The notes beneath the pieces were generated by a model. The model worked only from the letters and a program-made list of their open reading frames with translations. It had not been told where the DNA came from and did not search any database. Shown here in pieces: positions 7,626-16,168 of a DNA stretch of 64,000 nt (its first letter is position 1; every line of letters begins with the position of its first letter). The stretch is from an uncultured Paracoccaceae bacterium (GTDB taxonomy: Bacteria; Pseudomonadota; Alphaproteobacteria; Rhodobacterales; Rhodobacteraceae). Made by a program: the position numbers and the translations under genes. The stretch is from the NCBI GenBank assembly GCA_947494675.1, contig CANLVP010000002.1, positions 1,104,920 through 1,168,919 on the forward strand, in the 5' to 3' direction.

Positions 7626-8684
7626 ATGAACAAATACACAGGTACTGACAGCAGCCACATACAAGCCTCCTCGGGTTTCCAAAAATTTCGGGATCGAGTG
7701 AATTCTAACATTAAGTCGTACAAAAGTAAAGAATTTACCCTTCAATCCCAATTACTTAGCAACACCTATCAGGTTTTGAGAATTGTAGTTGTCGATATAA
7801 TCATACGCATAGTCTGGGCTATGACCCTGTCAATCTGTTTGACGCTACTCCCGGTTCTGATTTTGCTTGGTTTTGCATTTTCCTTTTTGCTCTCAGGGAA
7901 TTCTGCCGGAATTGTGGGAGGGGTAGTCATCTTGGTTATCACCGCCCCTGCAATAGCTGTGTTTTGTTTGCTATTCTTACCGATACACAACCCTCAGTTG
8001 GAGCGAGCCGGATCAAAAGACGAGGAACAAGCTCACAGCTCAACAGAAGGAGAACCTCTGACAGAAGGTGAAACGCGGGAAGCGTTGCCAGCTAGCAGAA
8101 GTATTTTTGCAAGGTTTGGTCGCAAGCTCACAAAGTTCTTGAGCGTTCTCAAGGGGCTTTTTGTACAACGCGTTGTCTCGTTTTGGCGTTTGCTGCCCTA
8201 TTATGTTGTCGTACTTCCAATGATTTACTACTGCTATTATTTCTTCGTGCGATCAGGGGACTTTAGGCTTTTCGACAACCGCGCCTTCGAAATCATTAAC
8301 AGTTCTGTGGATTACAGCTTTTCAGTCTTGCTGAGCGGATATACCGCTGTGGTGTGGTTCATTGATAGAAACATCGACGGTACCCTGAACTTCCTAAATA
8401 CCGCTGCTGGATATGTGGCGGGCAACTATGAAGCGCTTAAGCTGACGGTTCCCGCGATATCGATCGTTTTGTCGGCGTTTATCTGTATTGTTGTGTTCAA
8501 CAGCTTTTGGAGAAAATCCGCTGTCCTTGCCGTGTTGGTTCCCTTAGGAGTGTTGTCAGTCACTGCGGTTGCACTGTACATGTGGTATCTAACGGTTGCG
8601 GACACTGATGCAACTAATATATTGAAGGCCTTTCAGGACATTTCGGAACAAATATCACCGCTAGAAACTCTGGTCGAAAATTAG
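7626..8684 (+). CDS. Unrecognised multi-pass membrane protein
   Basis: This 352-residue protein is not recognised. Hydrophobic segments lie at about 51-92 (likely two helices), 95-118, 195-215, 280-300 and 303-325. A charged Glu/Thr-rich linker (about 125-155) and a basic stretch (about 160-175) separate an N-terminal from a C-terminal membrane bundle. Composition is AT-rich, like the defence cassette before it and unlike the genes after it. It may be cargo, for example a membrane effector, but nothing in the sequence proves that. The start ATG has no strong SD. Confidence 0.6.
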   Translation: MNKYTGTDSSHIQASSGFQKFRDRVNSNIKSYKSKEFTLQSQLLSNTYQVLRIVVVDIIIRIVWAMTLSICLTLLPVLILLGFAFSFLLSGNSAGIVGGVVILVITAPAIAVFCLLFLPIHNPQLERAGSKDEEQAHSSTEGEPLTEGETREALPASRSIFARFGRKLTKFLSVLKGLFVQRVVSFWRLLPYYVVVLPMIYYCYYFFVRSGDFRLFDNRAFEIINSSVDYSFSVLLSGYTAVVWFIDRNIDGTLNFLNTAAGYVAGNYEALKLTVPAISIVLSAFICIVVFNSFWRKSAVLAVLVPLGVLSVTAVALYMWYLTVADTDATNILKAFQDISEQISPLETLVEN

Positions 8685-8750
8685 CCAAGTTGAATGTCTT
8701 TCTCGGCCCTGGGAAATTGAAGGCCGTAGTGAAACTCTTTGGAGTTTTTC

Positions 8751-9674
8751 TTAGTTGTGTGACTTTGAAAAGCAAGGCGGTTGAAGTCGTTCTCCATCGC
8801 CTCTAACGAACATTCCGGGACGCCCGGCAAGCAGTTCCGCCATCTGGCGATCAGAGAAAAAACACTTAGTAGCATCGAGGCCGCACGGAATTCGTTCCAA
8901 ACACCTCTGCATTCGTTGCCGCGACGCCTTGCGCGAGCCACTCCTACTGTCGATCATGAACACTACGATGGCCTTACGCCAACCCAACATTTGAAGTCTA
9001 TTTGACTTGAAGAGTTGGTCGTAGACTAAATGCTTCCGACCTATTGTGGCATCCCTAATGATGTTGCCGCACTCAATAGTTTCCTGTCCGCAATCATGCT
9101 CTAGTATCAAGCGTGTGTCGTCGATGATCAAGGTCTTATCAGGTTGTGGCCTTAGTGTTTGGGTAAGCCCATTAAAATGAATGGTGACCTCGGGGTAGAT
9201 CGGATCACCCCCGGCGTCAAAGTGCGGTTCATATCCAAACGGCAGACCTTGCCTGCGCGCTGTCAACTCAAACGCCACCAGCTCGTCGCACATCTCAACA
9301 TCATGCCGCAGGAACCGCCAGTCGCGTGATGGCAGGCGGGGCGGTCTCCGAAACGGCACGCCAAAATGCTGCTCGATCAAGCGACGTGACCGCGTTGTGT
9401 CCAAGTAAACGTATGGCAACGACCGGATTGGCTGGGCAATATCCATCGGTTTGATCACGTTCAGAAGGCGGTCTGGGCCGGTTGAAAGGCGGCGCAAGAT
9501 GCCTTGCATTCGGCGCAACGTCCCGACCTGATCGGCGTAAAGTCGAAAAAGTTGCGCTGCCGTTGGCTTCCCCATCAGATGCACAGACAACAAAATTTGT
9601 TCTTCGATACTGACTTCAAAAAGGGGTCTGTTCCCTACCGATCCAGCTGTCGTTGGAAGCGTTTGGTTCTTCAT
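8751..9674 (-). CDS. Replication-relaxation-like protein, copy 1
   Basis: This 307-residue protein has an N-terminal winged-helix-like region (SIEEQILLSVHLMGKPTAAQ) and a later acidic strand LILEHDCGQET, resembling the E.D.GT core of the Replic_Relax family found on plasmids and integrated elements near transfer ATPases. The biochemical role of the family is poorly known. It is transcribed away from a second member (10057-10971) across a shared 370-bp region; the two share fold pattern but little visible identity. The C-terminus has a basic patch (SRSGSRKASRQRMQR) that could bind DNA. Confidence 0.55.
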   Translation of the reverse strand: MKNQTLPTTAGSVGNRPLFEVSIEEQILLSVHLMGKPTAAQLFRLYADQVGTLRRMQGILRRLSTGPDRLLNVIKPMDIAQPIRSLPYVYLDTTRSRRLIEQHFGVPFRRPPRLPSRDWRFLRHDVEMCDELVAFELTARRQGLPFGYEPHFDAGGDPIYPEVTIHFNGLTQTLRPQPDKTLIIDDTRLILEHDCGQETIECGNIIRDATIGRKHLVYDQLFKSNRLQMLGWRKAIVVFMIDSRSGSRKASRQRMQRCLERIPCGLDATKCFFSDRQMAELLAGRPGMFVRGDGERLQPPCFSKSHN

Positions 9675-10044
9675 CTTTAACAGTATACGTCACCCCCCTT
9701 CTGGTAGGTCGGCATCGCTCCCCCACTGTTAGTAGGGGCACTAAGTTTGGTCAGAATATTTCACTTCGCTTCATATACTTACCAACCTCCAACGTCTCGC
9801 CTTGCTCGACCGCAGCCACCGTCAGCTTCGGTGATTATATGGCCGTTGATCTGGATCTTCATTGGTTGAGCGGTTTCCAGACCAATCTTGCCAAGCGCAG
9901 TGCAGCAGCAAAGTGGGTGGAGGGTGGGATATTAGGCTTTCAGCCTATATCTCGGACTATCATTTGCCCCCTAAGTCCCTGATTTGGAAACAGTCTGTCA
10001 ACTAGACAGATCGGGACGATATCCGTCACCATTTCCGTGACAAT
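9675..10044. other. Shared upstream region of two divergent replication-relaxation-like genes
   Basis: No gene is supported here. A CCCC(N10)GGGG inverted repeat lies near 9721-9738, and a TAGGC/GCCTA hairpin near 9932-9947. GTCAC(N7)GTGAC spans 10025-10041. A related perfect palindrome GGTCAC(N4)GTGACC sits at 10080-10095, inside the downstream gene. The two GTCAC/GTGAC elements are candidate operators for a divergent promoter. No promoter can be placed with confidence. Confidence 0.35.
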
Positions 10045-10056
10045 TTGAGAAGTCTA

Positions 10057-10971
10057 TTGGTAAAGAGTATTGATCTCACGGTCACAGAAGTGACCCTTGC
10101 AGCGTTGTCTGCCATTTTGGAATACCGGTATTTGTCGGTGAAACAGGTGGCGGTGATCGCGGGTGTGCGCGATAAGTCGGCCTCAGAACTACTGCTCAAG
10201 CTTGAGCGATACGGCGCGCTGTCTCACTTCGGCAATTCTGGACTGTACGGTGCGGGCAAGACGCCCAAGGTCTATTATCTGACCAAGCGTGGCTACCGGC
10301 TCTTGGCTGATGAATTTGAGGCGATGGGGCGGCACGTCGCGCCATTTAAAGCCGTCAACATGAACAGCAAGTGGTCGCCGGTGATGTTTCACCGGATGGC
10401 CACCTTGGATGTCATGATGTCGTTGGAGCGTGACTTGGCCGGGCTCAAAGACTACCTACGGGTCGGGACGTTGGTCGAATATCGGCAAGAACGGATTGGG
10501 CGCAGGTGGCGCAAAGAAACGACCGATTATGTCGATGATCCCAAAGTCTCGCCCGACAAGATCGTACCCGATGCCGGGTTTGTGGTAGCCCATCGCGGCA
10601 CCGGTAAGCGGGCGCTGTTCCTCATAGAAGTGGATTGCGGCACCACGCAGCTGACCAGTTTCCAGCCCGATAGCGATGTCAAGACAGTTACAGACAAGCT
10701 TGCGCAATATGATTGCTATCTGGCCTCTGGGCGGGTGGCGACCCGCTTCCCCACCCTCGGTTCCTTCTCCGGTTTCCACGTGCTCATCATAACGACCAGC
10801 GATGCCCGCGTCGCAAACATGCGCAAGGCGGCGCGCAATTTGCCTGCCAATTTCCACCCCTATTACCGCTTCTCTACCATCAACATTGTTCGCCAAAAAT
10901 TCCTGCATGATGGCTGGCTGAGTAGAGATCATGCAGACCACAAAACCTACCCATTGATCAAAGGACGTTAG
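10057..10971 (+). CDS. Replication-relaxation-like protein, copy 2
   Basis: The protein has about 304 residues. The N-terminal winged helix (LAALSAILEYRYLSVKQVA) is followed by a nuclease-like core with DAGFVVAHR and ALFLIEVDCGTTQL, the pattern of Replic_Relax proteins. No ATG lies near the start. TTG at 10057 has GAGAAG 5 bp upstream and is preferred over TTG at 10045. It stops 2 bp before the next gene, with which it forms an operon running into the HerA/VirD4-like ATPase. A role in processing element DNA for transfer or replication is inferred from this linkage. Confidence 0.6.
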   Translation: MVKSIDLTVTEVTLAALSAILEYRYLSVKQVAVIAGVRDKSASELLLKLERYGALSHFGNSGLYGAGKTPKVYYLTKRGYRLLADEFEAMGRHVAPFKAVNMNSKWSPVMFHRMATLDVMMSLERDLAGLKDYLRVGTLVEYRQERIGRRWRKETTDYVDDPKVSPDKIVPDAGFVVAHRGTGKRALFLIEVDCGTTQLTSFQPDSDVKTVTDKLAQYDCYLASGRVATRFPTLGSFSGFHVLIITTSDARVANMRKAARNLPANFHPYYRFSTINIVRQKFLHDGWLSRDHADHKTYPLIKGR

Positions 10972-10973
10972 AA

Positions 10974-11399
10974 ATGAAAGTCACGATTAATCACGTACAG
11001 AAGACCGCAGGGCTGATCCGCAAGCGCACGTTCCATGGCGTTTCGGTCAAAGTCGAATTCAACGGCGAAGAACTCGCGGTGATCCGCGAACGGCATCTGG
11101 ACAAGGACATCATCCTTGAGCGCGGCTACTCGGCTGACCTGTCCGACGGACAGATCGAAAAGCAAGAAAGCCGTGGGCTTGGGAAATCACTTCTCAAGGC
11201 GGCGGTGAGCGGATCAGATGCGCTGCATACCCACCTGACGGTGAATAAGCTGATGAAGGCCGAAGACGTCTTCTTTTTGGGGACACCCGTTGAAGCCAAG
11301 CAATACGAGGCCGACCTGAAAAACGGCCTTGTGACGTTAAAGGAGTGGATCGTCGGGAATGCTGAGGTCGAAAAAGAGACCGCCAGCTTCGAGCTCTAA
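10974..11399 (+). CDS. Small protein of unknown function, linked to motor ATPase
   Basis: This 141-residue soluble protein has no recognised domain. It starts 2 bp after the replication-relaxation-like gene and ends directly at the ATPase start, so the three are almost certainly cotranscribed. It is rich in Lys, Glu and Val with a predicted beta-rich N-terminal half (KVTINHVQKTAG, VKVEFNGEELAVI) and a helical C-terminal half. An accessory to the ATPase or a DNA-binding factor is possible. No signal peptide or membrane segment is present. Confidence 0.75.
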   Translation: MKVTINHVQKTAGLIRKRTFHGVSVKVEFNGEELAVIRERHLDKDIILERGYSADLSDGQIEKQESRGLGKSLLKAAVSGSDALHTHLTVNKLMKAEDVFFLGTPVEAKQYEADLKNGLVTLKEWIVGNAEVEKETASFEL

Positions 11400-13439
11400 A
11401 TGGACAATCTGTCTGACAACATCGCAACCGTCCTGATTTGGGCAATCACCGTCGTGGCTTTGGTCATGGCGGTGGTCATGGTTGGTCTGGTGCTGGTGCC
11501 TGTCGGTTTGGCCGGTGCCGGTCTAATGTATTACCAATACAACATCCGCCTGCCTGAGAAGCGGCGGCTGGAAGCGCAAACACGCACCGAAAAGCTATAC
11601 AAACAAGCACAGACCCTCTCCCCTTCCGTGGATCATTTGATCGACGCCATGATCGAGGATGGCATCCAAAGCCTTGAGCTGCATCGCATCGCGAAAGAGC
11701 TCTATGCGCAAGAGGGCTTGCGACCGCCGGTATTGCCGCCAGTGGATGACGATCCCATCAAGCTCGCCCGCTACCAGGATCAGCTGGAAAAGTTCATCAA
11801 TGCGGCCCAGCCTGACCACTACAAGAAGTTTGAACGCAAGTTGATCCGGGCGCTGTCGGATTATGAGCCTGACACCGACGACGGCAGCCAGATGTTTAGC
11901 TCTAAGAGGCAGCGCACAAAGGTTGAGATCGAACTGATGATCCTGCGCTTTGTGAACGACGATGGATTGTTCGGCCCGCTTAACGACGTCTTCAACGAAA
12001 ACTACCGCTCAGAAAATGAGATCATGCCGTCCGAGTGCAAGCACGATGATTATGCTTGGCGGTATCTGCGCGACACGCCGCTGCTGCCCCTCGCCAACGT
12101 TGATGAAATGGTCGGCCTGCGCGACCGGATGTATCACACGTACCTGCTTGGTTCGTCTGGCTCAGGCAAAACAAAGCTGATCGAAAACATCATCGCGCAT
12201 GACCTGCAATCGGATGAAGATTGCTGCATCGTTGTGATCGATAGCCAAACTCAGCTGACTGAAAAATTGGCGGTTCTGGAGGTCGCTGACACCACGCATA
12301 TTACGCCCAAATACAACCTCGCCCTGAACCTCTTCGATGTCGGCTACGACGAAATGCGCGGGCGGGGGATCGAAGGCGAAACCCTGATCAACAAGACCGT
12401 CGGGCTGCTGAGCTTTGTGCTCGAAGGCATGATGGGTGCTGACTTCACCAATCCCCAAAAAACGATCTTCCAGTACGTGATCCAACTGGTGATCAGCATC
12501 AAGGGCGGCAACATCTACACCTTCATGGATATCCTAGCCCAGGATGGTGAGAAACTTTTTGCCAAAGAGATCAGCGATCTCGATCAAAACATGCAGCGCT
12601 TCTTTGACGTTGATTATCCGTCACCGGAATACAAACGCACGCGCGAAGCGATCCGGCGACGGATCGATAGCTTGTTGCTGAACCCGACCTTCCGGCGACT
12701 GTTCTCGGCAACAGAGAACAAGATCGACATGTTCGAAGAGCTGGCGAACCAGAAGCTGATCTTGATCGATACCAACAAGCCGATGCTGGATGATGCAGCA
12801 TCCGCATTCTTTGGGCGGCTGTTCATCGCGATGATCTTGCGGGCCTCGCACCAGCGCTTTGCAGCGGGTCACAGCATGCGACCAGTCTACCTGATCGTGG
12901 ATGAGGCCCACGAATACTTTGATCGCTCGATCTCGGACATGCTGGAGCAAGCGCGCAAGGCCAACATCGGCATGATCGTGGCGCATCAAAGCATGAGCCA
13001 GGCCAAGTCAGCCAAAGGCGGCGGCAACATCTCCGATCCGCTGATGGTGAACACGGCCACCAAGATAATCTGGACGTCGTTCCGCGAAGACGCGGCCAAG
13101 TTTGCAGGCAGCATGCAAATCAAGGCTGAGGACATCCTCAACCTGCCGCAGTTTACCTTTGGAATGCATTCACGCAAACAAGGGTTCATCCCGATCCGGG
13201 GTGTGCCCGGCGCGCTCGCAGACTTTCCCAAGCGGGAAGATCGGCATGCGCTGCGTCAAGAAATGGAGGATAGGTATGGGCCCAGTGAGACGGGTAAGCA
13301 ATCCCCGCCTGACGATGATCCATGGACGGGAACCGCTGATGTTGATCCCGACGTACCTCCCACTCCCCCAACTGGTGGTGGCGATGCTCATGCCGCCAAG
13401 CCAGAGCCGGGCGCGCCACCTGACGTGGAGATGATCTAG
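11400..13439 (+). CDS. Membrane-anchored HerA/VirD4-like DNA-motor ATPase
   Basis: This 679-residue protein has one or two N-terminal membrane segments (about 10-45), then a RecA-like motor with Walker A LGSSGSGKT (around residue 250) and Walker B YLIVDEAHE (around 497). IVAHQS and the following FAGSMQIKAED resemble sensor regions of the FtsK/HerA/VirD4 superfamily. The C-terminal 70 residues are a Pro/Asp-rich tail. Such proteins pump DNA through a membrane pore; here it could act as a coupling protein or conjugal translocase. It starts at the base after the previous stop. Confidence 0.85.
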   Translation: MDNLSDNIATVLIWAITVVALVMAVVMVGLVLVPVGLAGAGLMYYQYNIRLPEKRRLEAQTRTEKLYKQAQTLSPSVDHLIDAMIEDGIQSLELHRIAKELYAQEGLRPPVLPPVDDDPIKLARYQDQLEKFINAAQPDHYKKFERKLIRALSDYEPDTDDGSQMFSSKRQRTKVEIELMILRFVNDDGLFGPLNDVFNENYRSENEIMPSECKHDDYAWRYLRDTPLLPLANVDEMVGLRDRMYHTYLLGSSGSGKTKLIENIIAHDLQSDEDCCIVVIDSQTQLTEKLAVLEVADTTHITPKYNLALNLFDVGYDEMRGRGIEGETLINKTVGLLSFVLEGMMGADFTNPQKTIFQYVIQLVISIKGGNIYTFMDILAQDGEKLFAKEISDLDQNMQRFFDVDYPSPEYKRTREAIRRRIDSLLLNPTFRRLFSATENKIDMFEELANQKLILIDTNKPMLDDAASAFFGRLFIAMILRASHQRFAAGHSMRPVYLIVDEAHEYFDRSISDMLEQARKANIGMIVAHQSMSQAKSAKGGGNISDPLMVNTATKIIWTSFREDAAKFAGSMQIKAEDILNLPQFTFGMHSRKQGFIPIRGVPGALADFPKREDRHALRQEMEDRYGPSETGKQSPPDDDPWTGTADVDPDVPPTPPTGGGDAHAAKPEPGAPPDVEMI

Positions 13440-13482
13440 TCGCCGATTTGACAGCCCGCCACACTCTGGCACCATAGCCTCA

Positions 13483-13535
13483 AGCGCCAATCCCGGCGCT
13501 GCACCAGTCCTTCGAGACTGGTGTGGCCAGTCTCG
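13483..13535 (+). promoter_or_regulatory. Leader with competing hairpins before methylase-like gene
   Basis: Three hairpins are encoded in the 123-bp gap. AGCGCC/GGCGCT pairs 13483-13488 with 13495-13500. ACCAGTC/GACTGGT pairs 13503-13509 with 13516-13522. CGAGACTGG/CCAGTCTCG pairs 13513-13521 with 13527-13535. The last two share 13516-13521, so only one can form at a time. A strong GAGGAGG follows near 13550, about 7 bp before the ATG at 13563. The design resembles an attenuator or translational switch, but no ligand motif or leader peptide is recognised. Confidence 0.45.
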
Positions 13536-13562
13536 CAATCCCCCATTTGAGGAGGCGAGGCG

Positions 13563-14327
13563 ATGGCCCCGATCAATCCAAACGAAGCCCGTGCGGCCTT
13601 TAAGCGCACGTTCAAAGACGCCGCAAAATACAAGCATCGGTACGAGGTCTGGCGGGACTTCATCACGATGGCCGCATGCGCCTTGCATAACGGCTTGCAC
13701 AAAGAAGAGGCTCGCGAAGCTGAATATCTCCGGATCGTTGCAACGTACGAACCTGAAGATCAGCAACGGTTCCCGCAGCTGTTGGGTGAGCTGATCACGA
13801 TCCTGGATGTGGAACCGCGCGACATTCTCGGCCCGCTCTATATGGAGCTTGAGATCGCCAACAAGGACGCCGGTCAGTTCTTTACCCCACCTGAGCTTTC
13901 CGAGCTCATGGCTCGCATCAACCTCGGCGAAGCGGTCGCGATCCTGGATAAACAGCCGTTTGTTACTTTGTCCGAACCGGCCTGCGGCGCGGGCGGCATG
14001 GTTCTGGCCTGTGTAAAAGTTCTGATCGAAGCAGGTCATGACCCGGCGCAGAAGCTCTGGGTGCAGTGCATTGATGTCGATCGGGTGGCGGCGCTCATGT
14101 GCTACATCCAACTGACGCTCTGGAATGTCCCTGCCCAGGTCATTGTCGGTAACACGCTGACGTGGGAACACCAGGAAATCTGGTACACGCCTGCGCATCA
14201 CCTGGGGTTCTGGGATGCCAAGTTGCGCAACAAACAAATTGAAAACCCTGATCCAGCCAGACCGCAACCGGATCTCTCAATTGATCGCAGTAAAGACGGC
14301 GCACCCGAACAACTCTCGCTCTTTTGA
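13563..14327 (+). CDS. N6-adenine-methylase-like protein without visible NPPY motif
   Basis: This 254-residue protein carries GQFFTPPELSELMARI (from about residue 103) and the SAM-binding motif SEPACGAGGM (about 139-148), both typical of N-6 DNA methylases (HsdM-like). The catalytic (D/N)PP(Y/F) motif expected after motif I is not seen; VGNTL stands roughly where it should be. The protein is short and has no target-recognition domain. It may be a non-catalytic or divergent methylase used in element biology rather than restriction. It has a strong SD and lies just after the motor ATPase operon. Confidence 0.75.
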   Translation: MAPINPNEARAAFKRTFKDAAKYKHRYEVWRDFITMAACALHNGLHKEEAREAEYLRIVATYEPEDQQRFPQLLGELITILDVEPRDILGPLYMELEIANKDAGQFFTPPELSELMARINLGEAVAILDKQPFVTLSEPACGAGGMVLACVKVLIEAGHDPAQKLWVQCIDVDRVAALMCYIQLTLWNVPAQVIVGNTLTWEHQEIWYTPAHHLGFWDAKLRNKQIENPDPARPQPDLSIDRSKDGAPEQLSLF

Positions 14328-14333
14328 AGCAAC

Positions 14334-14360
14334 AACAGGCGTATCAAGCGCCTGTTTTCT
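14334..14360. terminator. Terminator between convergent element genes
   Basis: AACAGGCG (14334-14341) pairs with CGCCTGTT (14349-14356), followed by TTCTTTTT on the plus strand. It terminates the methylase-like gene. The minus-strand ATPase stop codon (14344-14346) lies in the hairpin loop. Confidence 0.75.
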
Positions 14361-15777
14361 TTTTGCCTTTGGGCTTTGGCAGATATCCGCGATCCAACAT
14401 GATGGCACCCACCGACCGCATCGCACTACCCTGTTTCTTTTTAGCCGTTTGTTTGGGGATGAGCTTCGGGACACCACCGTAGTGGCGGCTTGAAAGCCAG
14501 CGCTCATATTGCGCGTCGATCTCGGCCATAGGACGCGCGTAATTGCCTTGGCTATAGCCGATGATCCGTTTTGCTTGTCCGTGTTGGGGGTAATCGGCCA
14601 GGACGCTCCGGGCGCGCTTAGTCGCAACCGTCGATCCCGCCTTATATTGCAATGTGAAGTTATAGTCTGGCTGGTTCGACAGCTCCTTCGGGTTCGGCAA
14701 TTCAACTGTCTCATGCAGCCGTTTCGCGTCATCTCCTCCAACCCGAAACAGCACCTTGGTGCCAATGTTGCCTTTGATCGCAGCCAGCACCTCGGGCGCA
14801 ATCTGGTCGGTGTGTTGATGGCACAGCGTCATAGACACCCGGCTCTTACGGATGCCGGCCAAGGCTTCGACGATCGCCAGCGACGTCACCGACTGGAACT
14901 CATCGATCACCACATGGAAGCCCGGAAACAACGCATCGACCGGCTTCCCGTCCTGCGTTGGTACTTCGCGGTGCGTGCCTTCATAAATGATCCGCGACAG
15001 GATCAGAGACGCCAGGGTGTTGGCATTCACTGCGCCCATCTTCCATTTGTTGAAGTCCAGGATCACCAGCCGCTGCCGCGCAATCGCCTGACGCAAATCA
15101 AGCCGGGATTTCTGCTGCCCCAGGATGCGCCGCAAGAGCGGTGACGACTGAAACCGCCTAATCTTGTTCAAAGACGAATTGAGGTTGTGGGCTTTGTCGT
15201 TCTTGCTCCAGGCGGCATATTCGTTGAACCAGAAATCCTTGACCGTCTGCTCGGTACATTGGTTCACGGCCCAGCGTCGATAGGCGTCATCGTTCAACAT
15301 CCGCACAGCACCCAATAACGTGCCTTTGCTCTCGCCGGGCAGATCAAACAGTGGGCGAATTGCGTTCATCAAGATGTCGTCCATCCGCGCGCCCCAGCTG
15401 GCCTCGTGGATGTAACGAAGGCTGGCGACGATCTCGTCGGTGAATGTTGCGAAGTGCTGCGGGGCGATGCCGTCCAGCGGGTTGTATCCAACGGCATGAT
15501 TTGGATCGAGCGGGTCGAAATAGAGCACATCTCCAGCGCGATCGGGCGGTATGTGATCCAAGAGCCAAGCTGCGTCTTCACCATGAAAATCAAAGTAACA
15601 GCCGCCGCGACCAGCATATGCGTCCTGCAAAAAGCTCTGACGCGCCCATGAACTTTTGCCGGTGCCAGTCTGACCAAGAACATAGGTATGTTGAAATCGC
15701 GCCGTTTGGTCGTGCCAAAGGGGGCGCTCCTCGCTGCGGGTTATGCCCAAAAACTGTGGATTTGGTTGCATCGACAT
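14344..15777 (-). CDS. VirD4/TraG-like coupling-protein ATPase
   Basis: This 477-residue protein has no membrane segment. Walker A is VLGQTGTGKSS (residues 34-43) and Walker B is FHVVIDEFQSV (about 290), followed by LCHQHTDQI and a KVLFRVGGDDA segment, as in type IV secretion coupling proteins of the TraG/TraM-recognition kind. It is the second DNA motor in the element and runs toward the first. Its C-terminus is basic (KPKGKKKTGA). The start may be M1 at 15777 or M3 at 15771; neither has a strong SD. No type IV channel genes are nearby. Confidence 0.85.
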   Translation of the reverse strand: MSMQPNPQFLGITRSEERPLWHDQTARFQHTYVLGQTGTGKSSWARQSFLQDAYAGRGGCYFDFHGEDAAWLLDHIPPDRAGDVLYFDPLDPNHAVGYNPLDGIAPQHFATFTDEIVASLRYIHEASWGARMDDILMNAIRPLFDLPGESKGTLLGAVRMLNDDAYRRWAVNQCTEQTVKDFWFNEYAAWSKNDKAHNLNSSLNKIRRFQSSPLLRRILGQQKSRLDLRQAIARQRLVILDFNKWKMGAVNANTLASLILSRIIYEGTHREVPTQDGKPVDALFPGFHVVIDEFQSVTSLAIVEALAGIRKSRVSMTLCHQHTDQIAPEVLAAIKGNIGTKVLFRVGGDDAKRLHETVELPNPKELSNQPDYNFTLQYKAGSTVATKRARSVLADYPQHGQAKRIIGYSQGNYARPMAEIDAQYERWLSSRHYGGVPKLIPKQTAKKKQGSAMRSVGAIMLDRGYLPKPKGKKKTGA

Positions 15778-16168
15778 CTTGGATCACCAGCCCGCCCAAC
15801 CCATCTACCGAAGACGGAGGCAACGGCTGGGTGCGGCATCGCCGCTAACCGGCTACGCTGGCTGCATTGGAAGATCGCCGTGTTTTCCGCGTTTGCATTG
15901 GCCGCGTACTGTTAGAGGCTTTCATCCGACAACCGGTCTCCGTGGGCGCGTACAGGTCACGGATCGCGCTGGTGATCGAAGGGGGCGACGTGCATGGTCA
16001 ATTTAACACAACGAGTTACTAAGTACCAAGGAATGCTTCTCGACGATCGATAGCAATTGAGGCTGGGCAATTGGTAGTCAGCGCAGCATGCTTTCGGAAT
16101 TGAGTGACACAACCTGGATTTTGCCCTAAGTTAGTACGCAATTTCAAAACTGAATTAAGGTGAAGCGC
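15778..16168. other. Gene-free stretch between ATPase and lipoprotein genes
   Basis: These 391 bp separate two divergent genes. Open frames present are short and overlap each other without SD sites or recognisable protein sequence. The left half is GC-rich like the ATPase gene; the right half (from about 15995) turns AT-rich like the lipoprotein gene. That suggests a junction between older element sequence and later cargo. I see no clear repeat at the junction. Confidence 0.4.

Noticed and set aside
9653..9982. 109-codon plus-strand open frame between the divergent relaxation-like genes
   Set aside because: No SD, no recognisable sequence, and it overlaps the start of the minus-strand gene; more likely a regulatory region.
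13170..14267. A 365-codon open frame on the minus strand
   Set aside because: It lies opposite the motor ATPase tail and methylase-like gene, which have clear motifs; GC-rich third positions create such open antisense frames.
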